Made by a program: the position numbers and the translations under genes. Shown here in pieces: positions 8,345-15,397 of a stretch of 39,059 nt of DNA (the stretch's first letter is position 1; every line of letters starts with the position of its first letter). This stretch comes from a virus, in the IMG/VR virus record IMGVR_UViG_3300034980_000151, positions 1 to 39,059 of that record; one strand, written 5' to 3'. The notes beneath the pieces are model-generated. The model made no database searches. It had not been told where the DNA came from and saw only the letters and a program-made list of their open reading frames with translations.

Positions 8345-8375
8345 TTTGGTATATTGCAAATTGTTTATATATTTG
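8345..8375 (+). promoter_or_regulatory. Bacteroidetes-type promoter, early leftmost (P1)
   Basis: TTTG at 8345-8348, a 19-base spacer and TATATTTG at 8368-8375 match the Bacteroidetes consensus TTTG-N19-TAnnTTTG exactly. Transcription should start near 8379-8382, about 17-20 bases before ATG 8398. It shares the core ATTGTTTATA and the AACAAACAC leader with the promoter at 19763 and, less perfectly, that at 11587. Confidence 0.85.
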
Positions 8376-8397
8376 CAGGGAACAAACACTTAAAACA

Positions 8398-8700
8398 ATG
8401 AATTTCAGAAGCCGAGTATTTAAACAAGCACACCAAATCCGAAAAGAAACGGGTAAACTTATTAGCGTATGTCTGGTAAAGGCATGGGCCGCTTACAGGC
8501 TGGTAAAGAAGATGCGAACCAGTATAGTAAAGTTTTCCTTTGAAAAAAAAGACGGTTCTTTGAGATACGCTAACGGGACATTAACCCAAGGCGAAGTAAA
8601 AGGAACTGGTATCCCGAATTTTAAAACTGTGAATTACTACGATACCGATGCAAATGGATTCAGGAGCTTTCTGGTATCAAACCTTTTAACGATATATTAA
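8398..8700 (+). CDS. Small basic early protein
   Basis: A 100-residue basic protein, the first gene behind the promoter at 8345-8375. An in-frame ATG at 8287 would put the promoter inside the gene, so 8398 is chosen. It is preceded by the A-rich leader shared with the genes at 11640 and 19823. It opens MNFRSRVFKQAHQIRKETG. That is similar in style to the short HQIRKETG-type proteins of Bacteroidetes mobile elements, but no function follows. A hairpin lies after the gene. Confidence 0.65.
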   Translation: MNFRSRVFKQAHQIRKETGKLISVCLVKAWAAYRLVKKMRTSIVKFSFEKKDGSLRYANGTLTQGEVKGTGIPNFKTVNYYDTDANGFRSFLVSNLLTIY

Positions 8701-8712
8701 CCCATTGGAAGA

Positions 8713-8775
8713 GGTAGCCGACGCGTCAACTGTAATAGACTTTTTATTCGTTGATCTGAAACGTGATCGGCTACC
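8713..8775 (+). promoter_or_regulatory. Long inverted repeat before the helicase gene
   Basis: GGTAGCCGA (8713-8721) pairs perfectly with TCGGCTACC (8767-8775). Inside it TCAAC (8726-8730) pairs with GTTGA (8750-8754). The element ends 20 bases before ATG 8796. It could be a leader RNA structure, an operator or a weak terminator for the 8398 gene. Confidence 0.65.
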
Positions 8776-8795
8776 CGCCAATACAAACACAAGAA

Positions 8796-10163
8796 ATGGA
8801 AGATTACAATAAGTTTTTAGAATCCAAGCGCCACAAATCGTCGGACTTTGGTTTGCCCTCTGCTAATATACCTGATTATCTTTTTGACTTTCAGAAACAC
8901 GTAGCCGAGTATGCCATAAAAAAAGGCAGGTGCGCTGTGTTTCTTGACACAGGACTAGGTAAGACTATAATAGAGCTTGTTACGGCTACTAACTACATAC
9001 AGGCAACCAATAAGCCCGTATTGATAATAACGCCTTTAGCGGTGGCCTTTCAGTTTATTAAAGAGGCTGAGAAATTCGGTATTAATGATATTGAATATAG
9101 CAAGGACGGTAAATACAAGTCTAAAATAGTTGTCTGTAATTACGAGCGTTTAGAAAAATTCGATTCAAAAGACTTTGAGTGTGTTATACTCGACGAAAGC
9201 TCGATATTAAAGAACTTCGACGGGGCAATTAAGGCACACGTAACGAACTTTATGAGGCGGGTAAAGTATAGATACCTGTTCACGGCCACGCCTTCGCCTA
9301 ATGACTTCGTAGAGCTTGGAACAAGTTCTGAGGCATTGGGGTATTTAGGATATATGGAGATGCTGACCCGTTTTTTTGCTAACAACGAGAACAACATTAG
9401 GCCGCAAGATATTGGCTCTAAATGGTATTTAAAGCCACACGCTTATGATGATTTCTTTGAGTGGGTATCGGGCTGGTCTATCTCGATGCGTATGCCGTCT
9501 GACCTTGGTTACTCTGACGAAAAATTCAAGCTGCCGAGCCTAAACCTAAAATACCACCCTGTAAGGAATGTTAATAATTGGGTTGTTGATGGGCAGGTTA
9601 TGATGTTTAACATTGTTGCGAAGAGATTGGGAGAGGTCAGGGAGGAGCAAAAAATGACCATTGACCAAAGATGTGAACGAGCAATTGAATTATCCGCTAA
9701 CCATGACACCTCCGTGTACTGGTGTAACTTCAACAGGGAGGGTGATTTACTTGCGGAGCTAGATGAAGACGCACACCAGATAAGCGGGTCAATGAAACTC
9801 GAAAAGAAAGAAGAGTTGCTTTTAGCATTTGCCGCTGGAGAAATTAATAAGTTAGTGACCAAGGCGAAGATGACTGCGTTCGGGTTGAACTGGCAACACT
9901 GTAACCACACTGTATATTTCCCGACCTTCAGCTATGAGCAATACTATCAAGCTATACGTAGATTCTGGAGGTTTGGACAAACAAAACCCGTTACCGTTGA
10001 TCTGGTGTATTCAGATGGACAAAAAAGGGTATTAGATTCTATTTTAGGCAAAACAGAAAAGGCTAAAAAGCTATTTGAGAAACTCAACACAACCCTTAAT
10101 CAAGGGATTGAGGTAGACGGTGAGTCATTTGAAAACGAAATAAATCTACCGACATGGATATAG
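8796..10163 (+). CDS. SNF2-type DEAD-like helicase
   Basis: A superfamily 2 helicase of 455 residues from ATG 8796. A GTG at 8763 would add 11 residues but lies inside the inverted-repeat arm region, whereas 8796 follows an A-rich leader. Numbered from 8796: Walker A GLGKT (53-57), DESS (133-136), TATP (163-166) and QAIRRFWRFGQ (385-395), all SNF2-like motifs. It couples ATP hydrolysis to movement on DNA. It is followed by a small gene and a DNA methyltransferase. Such helicase/methyltransferase pairs recur in phages, and a role in replication, modification or counter-defence is possible. No nuclease domain is present. Confidence 0.85.
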   Translation: MEDYNKFLESKRHKSSDFGLPSANIPDYLFDFQKHVAEYAIKKGRCAVFLDTGLGKTIIELVTATNYIQATNKPVLIITPLAVAFQFIKEAEKFGINDIEYSKDGKYKSKIVVCNYERLEKFDSKDFECVILDESSILKNFDGAIKAHVTNFMRRVKYRYLFTATPSPNDFVELGTSSEALGYLGYMEMLTRFFANNENNIRPQDIGSKWYLKPHAYDDFFEWVSGWSISMRMPSDLGYSDEKFKLPSLNLKYHPVRNVNNWVVDGQVMMFNIVAKRLGEVREEQKMTIDQRCERAIELSANHDTSVYWCNFNREGDLLAELDEDAHQISGSMKLEKKEELLLAFAAGEINKLVTKAKMTAFGLNWQHCNHTVYFPTFSYEQYYQAIRRFWRFGQTKPVTVDLVYSDGQKRVLDSILGKTEKAKKLFEKLNTTLNQGIEVDGESFENEINLPTWI

Positions 10164-10396
10164 AACAAGAAAGGGCGCTAGAGAAATACGGCCACTTTAA
10201 CAGCACTCATGAAGTTTACGGTGTATTAATGGAAGAGGTAAACGAATTCTTTTCAGTCGTAATGGAGAAGCCCGCAAAAGACAATGCGAAACACTACGAC
10301 AAAGTAAACAGGATGACAGAAGAGTTAAACCAGATAAGGGCAATTGCAGAAAGAGCAATGAACGAGCTTAAAAATAATCAAATCAAACACGTATAA
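10154..10396 (+). CDS. Small helical protein, MazG-like character
   Basis: An 80-residue helical protein overlapping the helicase gene by 10 bases. The pattern EKYGHFNSTHEVYGVLMEEV plus a following NEFF, and a second TEEL helix, resembles small MazG-like nucleotide pyrophosphohydrolase relatives (EExxE motif) found in phages. It is too short to be a complete MazG enzyme. The family link is tentative. It lies between the helicase and the methyltransferase, probably in one operon with both. Confidence 0.6.
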   Translation: MDIEQERALEKYGHFNSTHEVYGVLMEEVNEFFSVVMEKPAKDNAKHYDKVNRMTEELNQIRAIAERAMNELKNNQIKHV

Positions 10397-10398
10397 CA

Positions 10399-11379
10399 AT
10401 GACAAAAGACCAATTAATTACCGATGACTTCGCAATTTACAATAGTGATTGCATGTATATTCTGCCGAAACTAGAAAAAGAAAGCGTTGATTTATCGGTA
10501 TATTCTCCTCCGTTTGCGGGGCTGTATAATTATTCCAGTTCAGAAAATGATTTTTCTAACTGCGAAACCCGCGAACAATTCATGGAACAATACGACTTTT
10601 TAATATCTGAGATATCGAGAGTTACGAAACCAGGTAGAATTTCAGCCGTGCATTGTCAAGATGTGCTGACAAACGTCACAAAAAATCACCTCTGGGACTT
10701 TCCGCATGAGATAATTAAACTGCATTTAAAGCATGGCTTTTATTATTGTAACCGCATCACAATCTGGAAAGAACCACTAGAAGTCCGCATGAGAACAATG
10801 GTTAGGTCATTAATGCACAAAAATATCGTGGAAGATACTACCGAGTGCATGACAGCCCAACCAGATTACTTAATCATATTTAAAAAGGCTGGAGAGAACC
10901 TGACTCCCGTAGTTCATCCACAGGGATTAAAATACTATGCTGGAGCAACACCAATGCTACCTGCAATGGAGAAAAAATACGGCTCTTGGCATGATATGAA
11001 TATTAAATTCAAGGGACACCCTGACCCCAAAACCAACAAACTAAGTCACGTTATATGGCAAAGATACGCCTCAAGCGTATGGGATGACATACGCGGAAAC
11101 AACGTGCTAAACTTTAAGGAAAGTCGCGACGAAGACGATGAGAAACACGTTCACCCGCTACAGTTAGACGTTATAGATAGGGTTGTAGAGCTTTATTCTA
11201 ACAAAGGCGAAACGGTATTAACGCCTTTTATGGGTGTTGGTAGTGAGGTTTACAGCCCTGTTTCTATGGGTCGAAAGGCAATAGGTATAGAGTTAAAAGA
11301 TAGTTACTACAAACAGGCTATAATGAATCTAAAAGGGGTAAAGGATAGATTTCAGGAAAACCAACTAACACTAATCTAA
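10399..11379 (+). CDS. Site-specific DNA methyltransferase (N4-cytosine/N6-adenine type)
   Basis: A 326-residue AdoMet-dependent DNA methyltransferase. Catalytic motif IV is SPPF (36-39) and AdoMet motif I is PFMGVGSE (276-283), followed by GIELKDSYY. Motif IV before motif I gives a beta-type order. SPPF rather than DPPY fits N4-cytosine methylation better than N6-adenine, but this is not decisive. It forms a unit with the SNF2 helicase upstream and overlaps an XRE regulator by 1 base. No cognate restriction nuclease is seen, so it is likely an orphan that modifies phage DNA. Confidence 0.88.
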   Translation: MTKDQLITDDFAIYNSDCMYILPKLEKESVDLSVYSPPFAGLYNYSSSENDFSNCETREQFMEQYDFLISEISRVTKPGRISAVHCQDVLTNVTKNHLWDFPHEIIKLHLKHGFYYCNRITIWKEPLEVRMRTMVRSLMHKNIVEDTTECMTAQPDYLIIFKKAGENLTPVVHPQGLKYYAGATPMLPAMEKKYGSWHDMNIKFKGHPDPKTNKLSHVIWQRYASSVWDDIRGNNVLNFKESRDEDDEKHVHPLQLDVIDRVVELYSNKGETVLTPFMGVGSEVYSPVSMGRKAIGIELKDSYYKQAIMNLKGVKDRFQENQLTLI

Positions 11380-11579
11380 TGACCATAGGAGAAAAGATAC
11401 GAGCAAAGAGAAAAGAAGAGGGGCTTACTCAGGTCGAATTAGGCCGTAGAATAGGCTCAGACCAGGTTTTTATTAGTTACTTGGAGAACGGCAACAGGAC
11501 GCCCACGATACGCACCCTGCAAAGGATTGCGAAGGGTTTGGGCTGCGAATTGACTGTTTTATTTGAAAATAAAAAGTAA
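11379..11579 (+). CDS. XRE-family helix-turn-helix regulator
   Basis: A 66-residue single-domain Cro/CI-type DNA-binding protein: EKIRAKRKEEGLTQVELGRR, then SYLENGNRTPTIRTLQRIAK, ending LTVLFEN. The whole chain is one HTH domain. It overlaps the methyltransferase stop by 1 base, the arrangement of controller proteins in restriction-modification loci. As no integrase or opposed repressor gene exists, a controller of early transcription is more likely than a lysogeny repressor. A promoter follows at 11587. Confidence 0.9.
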   Translation: MTIGEKIRAKRKEEGLTQVELGRRIGSDQVFISYLENGNRTPTIRTLQRIAKGLGCELTVLFENKK

Positions 11580-11586
11580 AAAGGGC

Positions 11587-11614
11587 TTGTTTTATTATAT
11601 TTTGTTTATATTAG
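11587..11614 (+). promoter_or_regulatory. Bacteroidetes-type promoter P2
   Basis: TTG (11587-11589), a 17-base spacer and TATATTAG (11607-11614; one mismatch to TAnnTTTG). The core TTTTGTTTATAT resembles the promoters at 8345 and 19763. The predicted start near 11618 makes the ATG at 11619 leaderless and puts ATG 11640 behind a 20-base A-rich leader. Confidence 0.7.
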
Positions 11615-11639
11615 CACCATGAAACAAACACAAAACAAG

Positions 11640-11894
11640 ATGGAAATAAAAGAGATACTAACAGACGGACAATGGGAGCTAACCCACGAAGAGGGCACTA
11701 TCCATGTAGAGTTTATGACAGAGACACACGGAGGCCCATACTGGAACGGCGGCGCATTGCATGACGATACTATGCCAGTAGTAGACGTAACGATCTTAGA
11801 TGTCTATTTTATAGACGAAAATGGCGATGCGGTTGGACCTACCACCACCAAGCAAGACAAAGAAATTGAATCACTAATCTCGGCAGAAGCATGA
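11640..11894 (+). CDS. Small acidic early protein
   Basis: An 84-residue acidic protein of unknown function. An in-frame ATG at 11619 would give 91 residues. I prefer 11640 because the 20 bases before it repeat the AACAAACAC plus A-rich leader found before the first genes behind the promoters at 8345 and 19763, and because the promoter would start transcription at about 11618. It overlaps the next gene by ATGA. No motif recognised. Confidence 0.65.
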   Translation: MEIKEILTDGQWELTHEEGTIHVEFMTETHGGPYWNGGALHDDTMPVVDVTILDVYFIDENGDAVGPTTTKQDKEIESLISAEA

Positions 11895-12079
11895 GCGACC
11901 TAAAAGAAATGTTCGACGATATGGGCAAAGCCCTAGTTAACACAGACGATATACAATACTGCGAGTATTGCGATGGTTTACGATACTCTTTCCACTTTAT
12001 CAATGATGAGGGCGGTTGCCAGAGAGAGCTAGAAGACAGGCAAGACGCTGTAATGATGAGAATGGAAGATGAAAGATAA
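11891..12079 (+). CDS. Small acidic protein with Cys pair
   Basis: A 62-residue protein with ATGA overlap to the gene before. It carries a CEYC pair and a single later Cys, so metal binding is possible but incomplete. Its end overlaps the next start by 11 bases. Function unknown. Confidence 0.55.
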   Translation: MSDLKEMFDDMGKALVNTDDIQYCEYCDGLRYSFHFINDEGGCQRELEDRQDAVMMRMEDER

Positions 12080-12239
12080 CTCACTAATGGACTTCCTCTG
12101 GCCGTTCTATCTGATGTATATTTTAGCAACGATAGTTCTGGCTGGGGTGATAGTTTCGGACCCTGCAAGGTGGGCAATCAAGAGATTTTTAAGAGGCAAA
12201 CAATTTATAACATCATACGCAAGAGAGATATGGGACTAA
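12069..12239 (+). CDS. 56-residue membrane protein
   Basis: It reads MKDNSLMDFLWPFYLMYIL, continues hydrophobic to about residue 30, then turns basic (RWAIKRFLRGKQ). A single transmembrane segment at 9-30 is likely. The start overlaps the previous gene by 11 bases and the stop overlaps the methylase start at 12230. This tight packing is the main evidence that it is a real gene. Function unknown. Confidence 0.6.
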   Translation: MKDNSLMDFLWPFYLMYILATIVLAGVIVSDPARWAIKRFLRGKQFITSYAREIWD

Positions 12240-12856
12240 AACAGCAACAATTATGGGCGGGTAAATTTGGGGAAAACTACGCCAATAGAAACTGGTCGTG
12301 GTTAGAATCTGACATAGTATATAGAACATCGACAGGTGTGTCAGCCACAAGGTTACTTGCAGAAACTATGCCCGACATACCGAGTGATTCGAGAATACTT
12401 GAGTTAGGATGTAACGTAGGTTTAAAGCTCGATGTGTTAGACTCTGTGGGGTTTACGAACTTGAAAGGCGTTGATATCAATAAATACGCCTGCGAAGAGG
12501 CACAAAAAAGGCTACCAAATGCAACCATTATAAACGACTCAATAGAGAACTTTGTGAAGAGTGGTGAAAAGTTTGACCTAGTGCTTGTTTGTGGTGTTTT
12601 GATACATATACCACCTCAAGAGTTGGAAAGTCTCTTAAAAGGCATCTTAGGGCTATCTAAACACTATGTAATGGGGTTAGAATACTACTCGGAACAATTA
12701 GAAGAGATAAACTACCGAGGCGAAAGTGAGGCACTATGGAAACAGGACTTTCCTGAGTTGTTCGAAAAACATGGTGCAAAAGTTATGAAAAAAGAGATCA
12801 TTGACTACAAAGAAAGTGATAACCAGGATGTAATTTATTTAATAGCAAAGCTATGA
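12230..12856 (+). CDS. Pseudaminic-acid-associated methylase-like AdoMet methyltransferase
   Basis: A class I methyltransferase of 208 residues from ATG 12230. An in-frame ATG at 12170 would run 70 bases into the preceding gene. Motifs: Q-x-L-W-A-G-K-F-G near residue 9, ELGCNVG (58-64, AdoMet), GVDIN (80-84), GVLIHIPP (122-129), then EYYSE (151-155) and NYRGESEALWKQDF (161-174). The last two are characteristic of the methylases associated with pseudaminic acid biosynthesis (TIGR03587-like). They fit the PseF-like and Maf-like genes at 6593-7865. The substrate, a sugar or glycan, is inferred. Confidence 0.75.
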   Translation: MGLKQQQLWAGKFGENYANRNWSWLESDIVYRTSTGVSATRLLAETMPDIPSDSRILELGCNVGLKLDVLDSVGFTNLKGVDINKYACEEAQKRLPNATIINDSIENFVKSGEKFDLVLVCGVLIHIPPQELESLLKGILGLSKHYVMGLEYYSEQLEEINYRGESEALWKQDFPELFEKHGAKVMKKEIIDYKESDNQDVIYLIAKL

Positions 12857-13125
12857 ACGTAAAAAGCACGCTATTCGACCAGCTACAATACGTTGATTGT
12901 ATTGAAAATCTATACAAAATGGGCGAGCCAGTATCAAAGTTACACCGCCTAAAAGACTTGGATTCCGACCAAATGTTACTATTTGCGACAATCAAAAAAG
13001 ATGGAGATTTTGCGGTGATCTCAGGCGAGGATTTAACATTTATGACTTACAGATACTATTCAGGCCCTATCGAATTCAGGGTATTTAGTGCGACAAAAAA
13101 AGAGCCCCACGAAGGGGCCCTTTAG
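12853..13125 (+). CDS. Small early protein of unknown function
   Basis: A 90-residue mixed alpha/beta protein. It starts in the ATGA overlap with the methylase gene and ends within a terminator-like hairpin. No motif is recognised. It shares an operon with the methylase, so it could act with it, but nothing else supports that. Confidence 0.6.
   Translation: MNVKSTLFDQLQYVDCIENLYKMGEPVSKLHRLKDLDSDQMLLFATIKKDGDFAVISGEDLTFMTYRYYSGPIEFRVFSATKKEPHEGAL
13099..13123 (+). terminator. Hairpin at the end of the methylase operon
   Basis: AAAG-A-GCCCC (13099-13108) pairs with GGGGC-C-CTTT (13114-13123) around an ACGAA loop, with one mismatch. It overlaps the last codons of the 12853 gene. The A-rich left arm and T-ended right arm suggest it could work as a terminator in either direction. 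The T run is short. Confidence 0.55.
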
Positions 13126-13128
13126 ACA

Positions 13129-14091
13129 ATGATTTCATCCGAGTGGATGAGATATAACAAACACTTAAAAGCAAAGATAATGGAAAAAGTAGCAATATTT
13201 GAGAAGATCGAAAAAAGGTTTACTGAACTGGTAGACGAAAAGACCTTTAAAAAAGAGTGCAGTTTTGCGCTCCAAGCGTTCAACAAAAACCCGTATTTGG
13301 ACAAGTCCACGGTAGAAAGTAAACTTCAAGCGGTGCTGAATGTCGCTCAGGTTGGCCTTTCTTTAAACCCCGTTCTAGGACTAGGGTATTTAGTGCCCCG
13401 TTACAACGGAAAAACAAAGGCGGTTGACTGTCATTTCATGCCAGGATACCAAGGACTAGCAAAACTAGCCACCGACACGGGTAGTGTAATTAGTATAGAG
13501 TCTCAGGTGGTTTATAATGGCGATGAGTTTAGGGTGTTACAGGGCACTAGTCCACAGATACACCACGAACCGAAATTTGAGAGCAAAGAGATTAAGCTGG
13601 TTTACGCTGTGGGGACTTTACAGGGTGGTTCCAAGATGATCGAGATAATGACAATTGAGGACTGTTACGATATACGGGAACACTCAGACGCGTATAAGGC
13701 GTATAAAGACGAATCTAAGCCCTTTATTAAGTCATGTATATGGGTAGACCATGAGGGCGAAATGTGCCGTAAAACGGTTTCTAAAAGGTTGTGTAAACGA
13801 CTACCACAGACCGACAAAAACGAGAAGTTAGCACATGCAATACAGTTAGACAATTCAGAATACGACATGCCCGCCGATTTTGGTCTGGTGAGCTATGCGG
13901 AATCGCTACTAAGAACCTGCTCAATTGGTGAGCCTGAACGCTCTAATCTTGAAAGTGAATTGATGGGAGAGATAACCACAAACGGGGCTTACCGAATGAT
14001 CGAGATGTTAAAACAAAATCAGTTAGACGGTATCGAGTCTGGTGAGAATTACACCCAAACTGATATACATAAAAAGCTAGATACAAAGTAA
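13129..14091 (+). CDS. recT: RecT-family single-strand annealing recombinase
   Basis: A 320-residue RecT-type protein. Key stretches: LQAVLNVAQVGLSLNPVLGL, YLVPRY, CHFMPGYQGLAKLATDTG and VVYNGDEF, which together form the RecT core. It anneals complementary single strands during phage recombination and replication. ATG 13129 follows the AGACA start signal used by seven other genes here. An in-frame ATG at 13180 also follows an A-rich leader and would trim 17 residues. No RecE, YqaJ or lambda-type exonuclease partner is found next to it, which is unusual. Confidence 0.88.
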   Translation: MISSEWMRYNKHLKAKIMEKVAIFEKIEKRFTELVDEKTFKKECSFALQAFNKNPYLDKSTVESKLQAVLNVAQVGLSLNPVLGLGYLVPRYNGKTKAVDCHFMPGYQGLAKLATDTGSVISIESQVVYNGDEFRVLQGTSPQIHHEPKFESKEIKLVYAVGTLQGGSKMIEIMTIEDCYDIREHSDAYKAYKDESKPFIKSCIWVDHEGEMCRKTVSKRLCKRLPQTDKNEKLAHAIQLDNSEYDMPADFGLVSYAESLLRTCSIGEPERSNLESELMGEITTNGAYRMIEMLKQNQLDGIESGENYTQTDIHKKLDTK

Positions 14092-14116
14092 TTATTAAAC
14101 ACTAAAAATTGAGACA

Positions 14117-14941
14117 ATGAAAGTAAAATCACAAGTAAGGGATATAACCCCACAAATGGCGGCAGAGCTGCTAAGTAAGAACACAAAAAACAGAGTTTTA
14201 AGGCCGCGAAATGTGAAGTTTTTGAGTCAGCAAATGGAGGACGGCGCATGGCATTTAACAGGATCAGGGATACAGATAGGTGTTTCTGGCAGAATACTAG
14301 ATGGTCAGCACAGGTTACAGGCTGTAATTGAAAGCGGTTGCACCGTCCCGATGTTTATAGTGAGCGGTATAGATGATGCGGCGATGTCTGTAATAGACAC
14401 GGGAATGAACAGGCGAGCAAATGACGTGCTAAGCATTAGTGGTATAAAAAACTCTGGAGCAATCGCGGGTGGAGTTAAGAAAATACTAGCCCACAAGAGG
14501 TCTAAAACTCATGGCGGTAAGCTACATAGATACGAACAGGCAACCAACCAGCAAGTATTAGATTTTGCTATCGAGAATAGTGAGTTCTTGAATGAGATAT
14601 TTAACAAGTCCCAGAAGTATTACCGCTCATTCCCAGCGGTGACTATATCGGGATATATGGCTCACTACCATCGGTTTTACGGTGAAGATAAAGATAGGGT
14701 AGATCAGTTCTTTATGTCTTTGGCCTCTGGCGTTGGTGATGGAATAAAAGACCCTGCCATTGTCCTTAGAAACAAGTTGATGCGGGACAAAATGACAGCA
14801 GGTGTATTGACACCAAAAGAGAAGGACGCTATAATTACTTCTGCATGGAAGTATTACAGAAAAGGCAAGAAAATCAACCACCTCACCGCGCCGTATAAGC
14901 GCAAGAAAAAGAGCGGTATATTGGCCGATATAGCAGTATGA
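14117..14941 (+). CDS. ParB-like DGQHR-motif protein
   Basis: A 274-residue protein. Residues 62-69 are DGQHRLQA, the ParB/sulfiredoxin-fold motif, preceded by a domain that matches the ParB N-terminus (VKFLSQQMEDGAWHLTGSGI). The rest is helical and basic, ending KRKKKSG. Phage relatives are thought to bind DNA or nucleotides, with partition unlikely in a lytic phage. It starts after AGACA and overlaps the next gene by ATGA. A role in early DNA metabolism is inferred. Confidence 0.75.
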   Translation: MKVKSQVRDITPQMAAELLSKNTKNRVLRPRNVKFLSQQMEDGAWHLTGSGIQIGVSGRILDGQHRLQAVIESGCTVPMFIVSGIDDAAMSVIDTGMNRRANDVLSISGIKNSGAIAGGVKKILAHKRSKTHGGKLHRYEQATNQQVLDFAIENSEFLNEIFNKSQKYYRSFPAVTISGYMAHYHRFYGEDKDRVDQFFMSLASGVGDGIKDPAIVLRNKLMRDKMTAGVLTPKEKDAIITSAWKYYRKGKKINHLTAPYKRKKKSGILADIAV

Positions 14942-15243
14942 GCCACTACAACAGATCAACCATAAACCCAGAGATAACCCCCGCAAGTTGGCACGAGATG
15001 AGAGAGCATTATACCAGGTTGACGGCTTTTTTAGAACGTGGTAAATCTGAGGCGGTGACAAGTTCAGCATCTAGGATAGACAATTCTCGCAAGGTAGGTC
15101 ATTTAAGATTTGAGCCTTATGACTTATTGGGACTAGAAAAAAGAATGGTAATGAACGAGCTAAAACGTGTAAGGCTGTGGTTAGATGAGCACTCTAATGT
15201 ATTTCTAATGCGGCCCTCAGATTTTAAGCGTATTAGCACTTGA
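14938..15243 (+). CDS. Small early protein of unknown function
   Basis: A 101-residue basic helical protein with ATGA overlap to the ParB-like gene. The end (LRFEPYDLLGLEKRMVMNEL) is helical, but I recognise no family. It is the last gene before the structured leader at 15244-15389. Confidence 0.6.
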   Translation: MSHYNRSTINPEITPASWHEMREHYTRLTAFLERGKSEAVTSSASRIDNSRKVGHLRFEPYDLLGLEKRMVMNELKRVRLWLDEHSNVFLMRPSDFKRIST

Positions 15244-15267
15244 TGTAAGGAATTATTGTTACTTTTA
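15240..15267 (+). promoter_or_regulatory. Possible promoter before the replication genes
   Basis: TTG (15240-15242), a 17-base spacer and TACTTTTA (15260-15267; mismatched at the last G of TAnnTTTG). Transcription would start near 15271, upstream of the leader ORF and of the hairpin. This is a weak match. Confidence 0.35.
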
Positions 15268-15286
15268 GCATGTTCAAAATTCGATA

Positions 15287-15397
15287 ATGACAAAAACAGA
15301 ACTATATAAATCCAGCGCGAGGCCCCCATTAAATTGGGAGGGTGGAGTCATTACCACCTTTGAACAGCCTTGCGCTGGTTTTTTACATAATGGCTGA
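15287..15397 (+). CDS. 36-residue leader ORF spanning a terminator-like RNA
   Basis: It reads MTKTELYKSSARPPLNWEGG and 16 further residues, and ends in the overlap AATGGCTGA with the start of the DUF6291 gene at 15390. The ORF runs through the whole three-way hairpin at 15312-15384. A ribosome translating it would unwind that structure, as in attenuation by translation. Coupling to the next start also fits this genome's style. It may have no protein function. Whether it is translated is unknown. Confidence 0.5.
   Translation: MTKTELYKSSARPPLNWEGGVITTFEQPCAGFLHNG
15312..15384 (+). promoter_or_regulatory. Three-way-junction leader RNA with terminator-like end
   Basis: An 11-bp closing stem joins CCAGCGCGAGG (15312-15322) to CCTTGCGCTGG (15368-15378) with one G-U pair. 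Inside are the hairpins CCCA/TGGG (15325-15338) and GGTGG/CCACC (15341-15358). Six Ts follow (15379-15384), then ATG 15390. It has the form of an intrinsic terminator or attenuator placed directly before the initiator gene. Confidence 0.7.

Noticed and set aside
8287-8397. Earlier ATG for the 8398 gene
   Set aside because: The full-consensus promoter 8345-8375 would be inside the coding region, and the added residues are hydrophobic and Cys-rich without sense.
8763-8795. GTG start for the helicase
   Set aside because: It sits at the right arm of the 8713-8775 inverted repeat. ATG 8796 has an A-rich leader and all helicase motifs follow it.
11379-11579. XRE protein as lysogeny repressor
   Set aside because: There is no integrase, no divergent promoter and no opposed gene pair. 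A controller of early transcription or of the methyltransferase unit is more likely.
12170-12229. Earlier ATG for the methylase
   Set aside because: It overlaps the 56-residue membrane ORF by 70 bases and adds residues outside the methyltransferase domain, while ATG 12230 gives the usual short stop/start overlap.
13135-13150. TCATCC/GGATGA inverted repeat at the RecT start
   Set aside because: Only six-base arms and mostly inside the likely coding region. Chance is a sufficient explanation.
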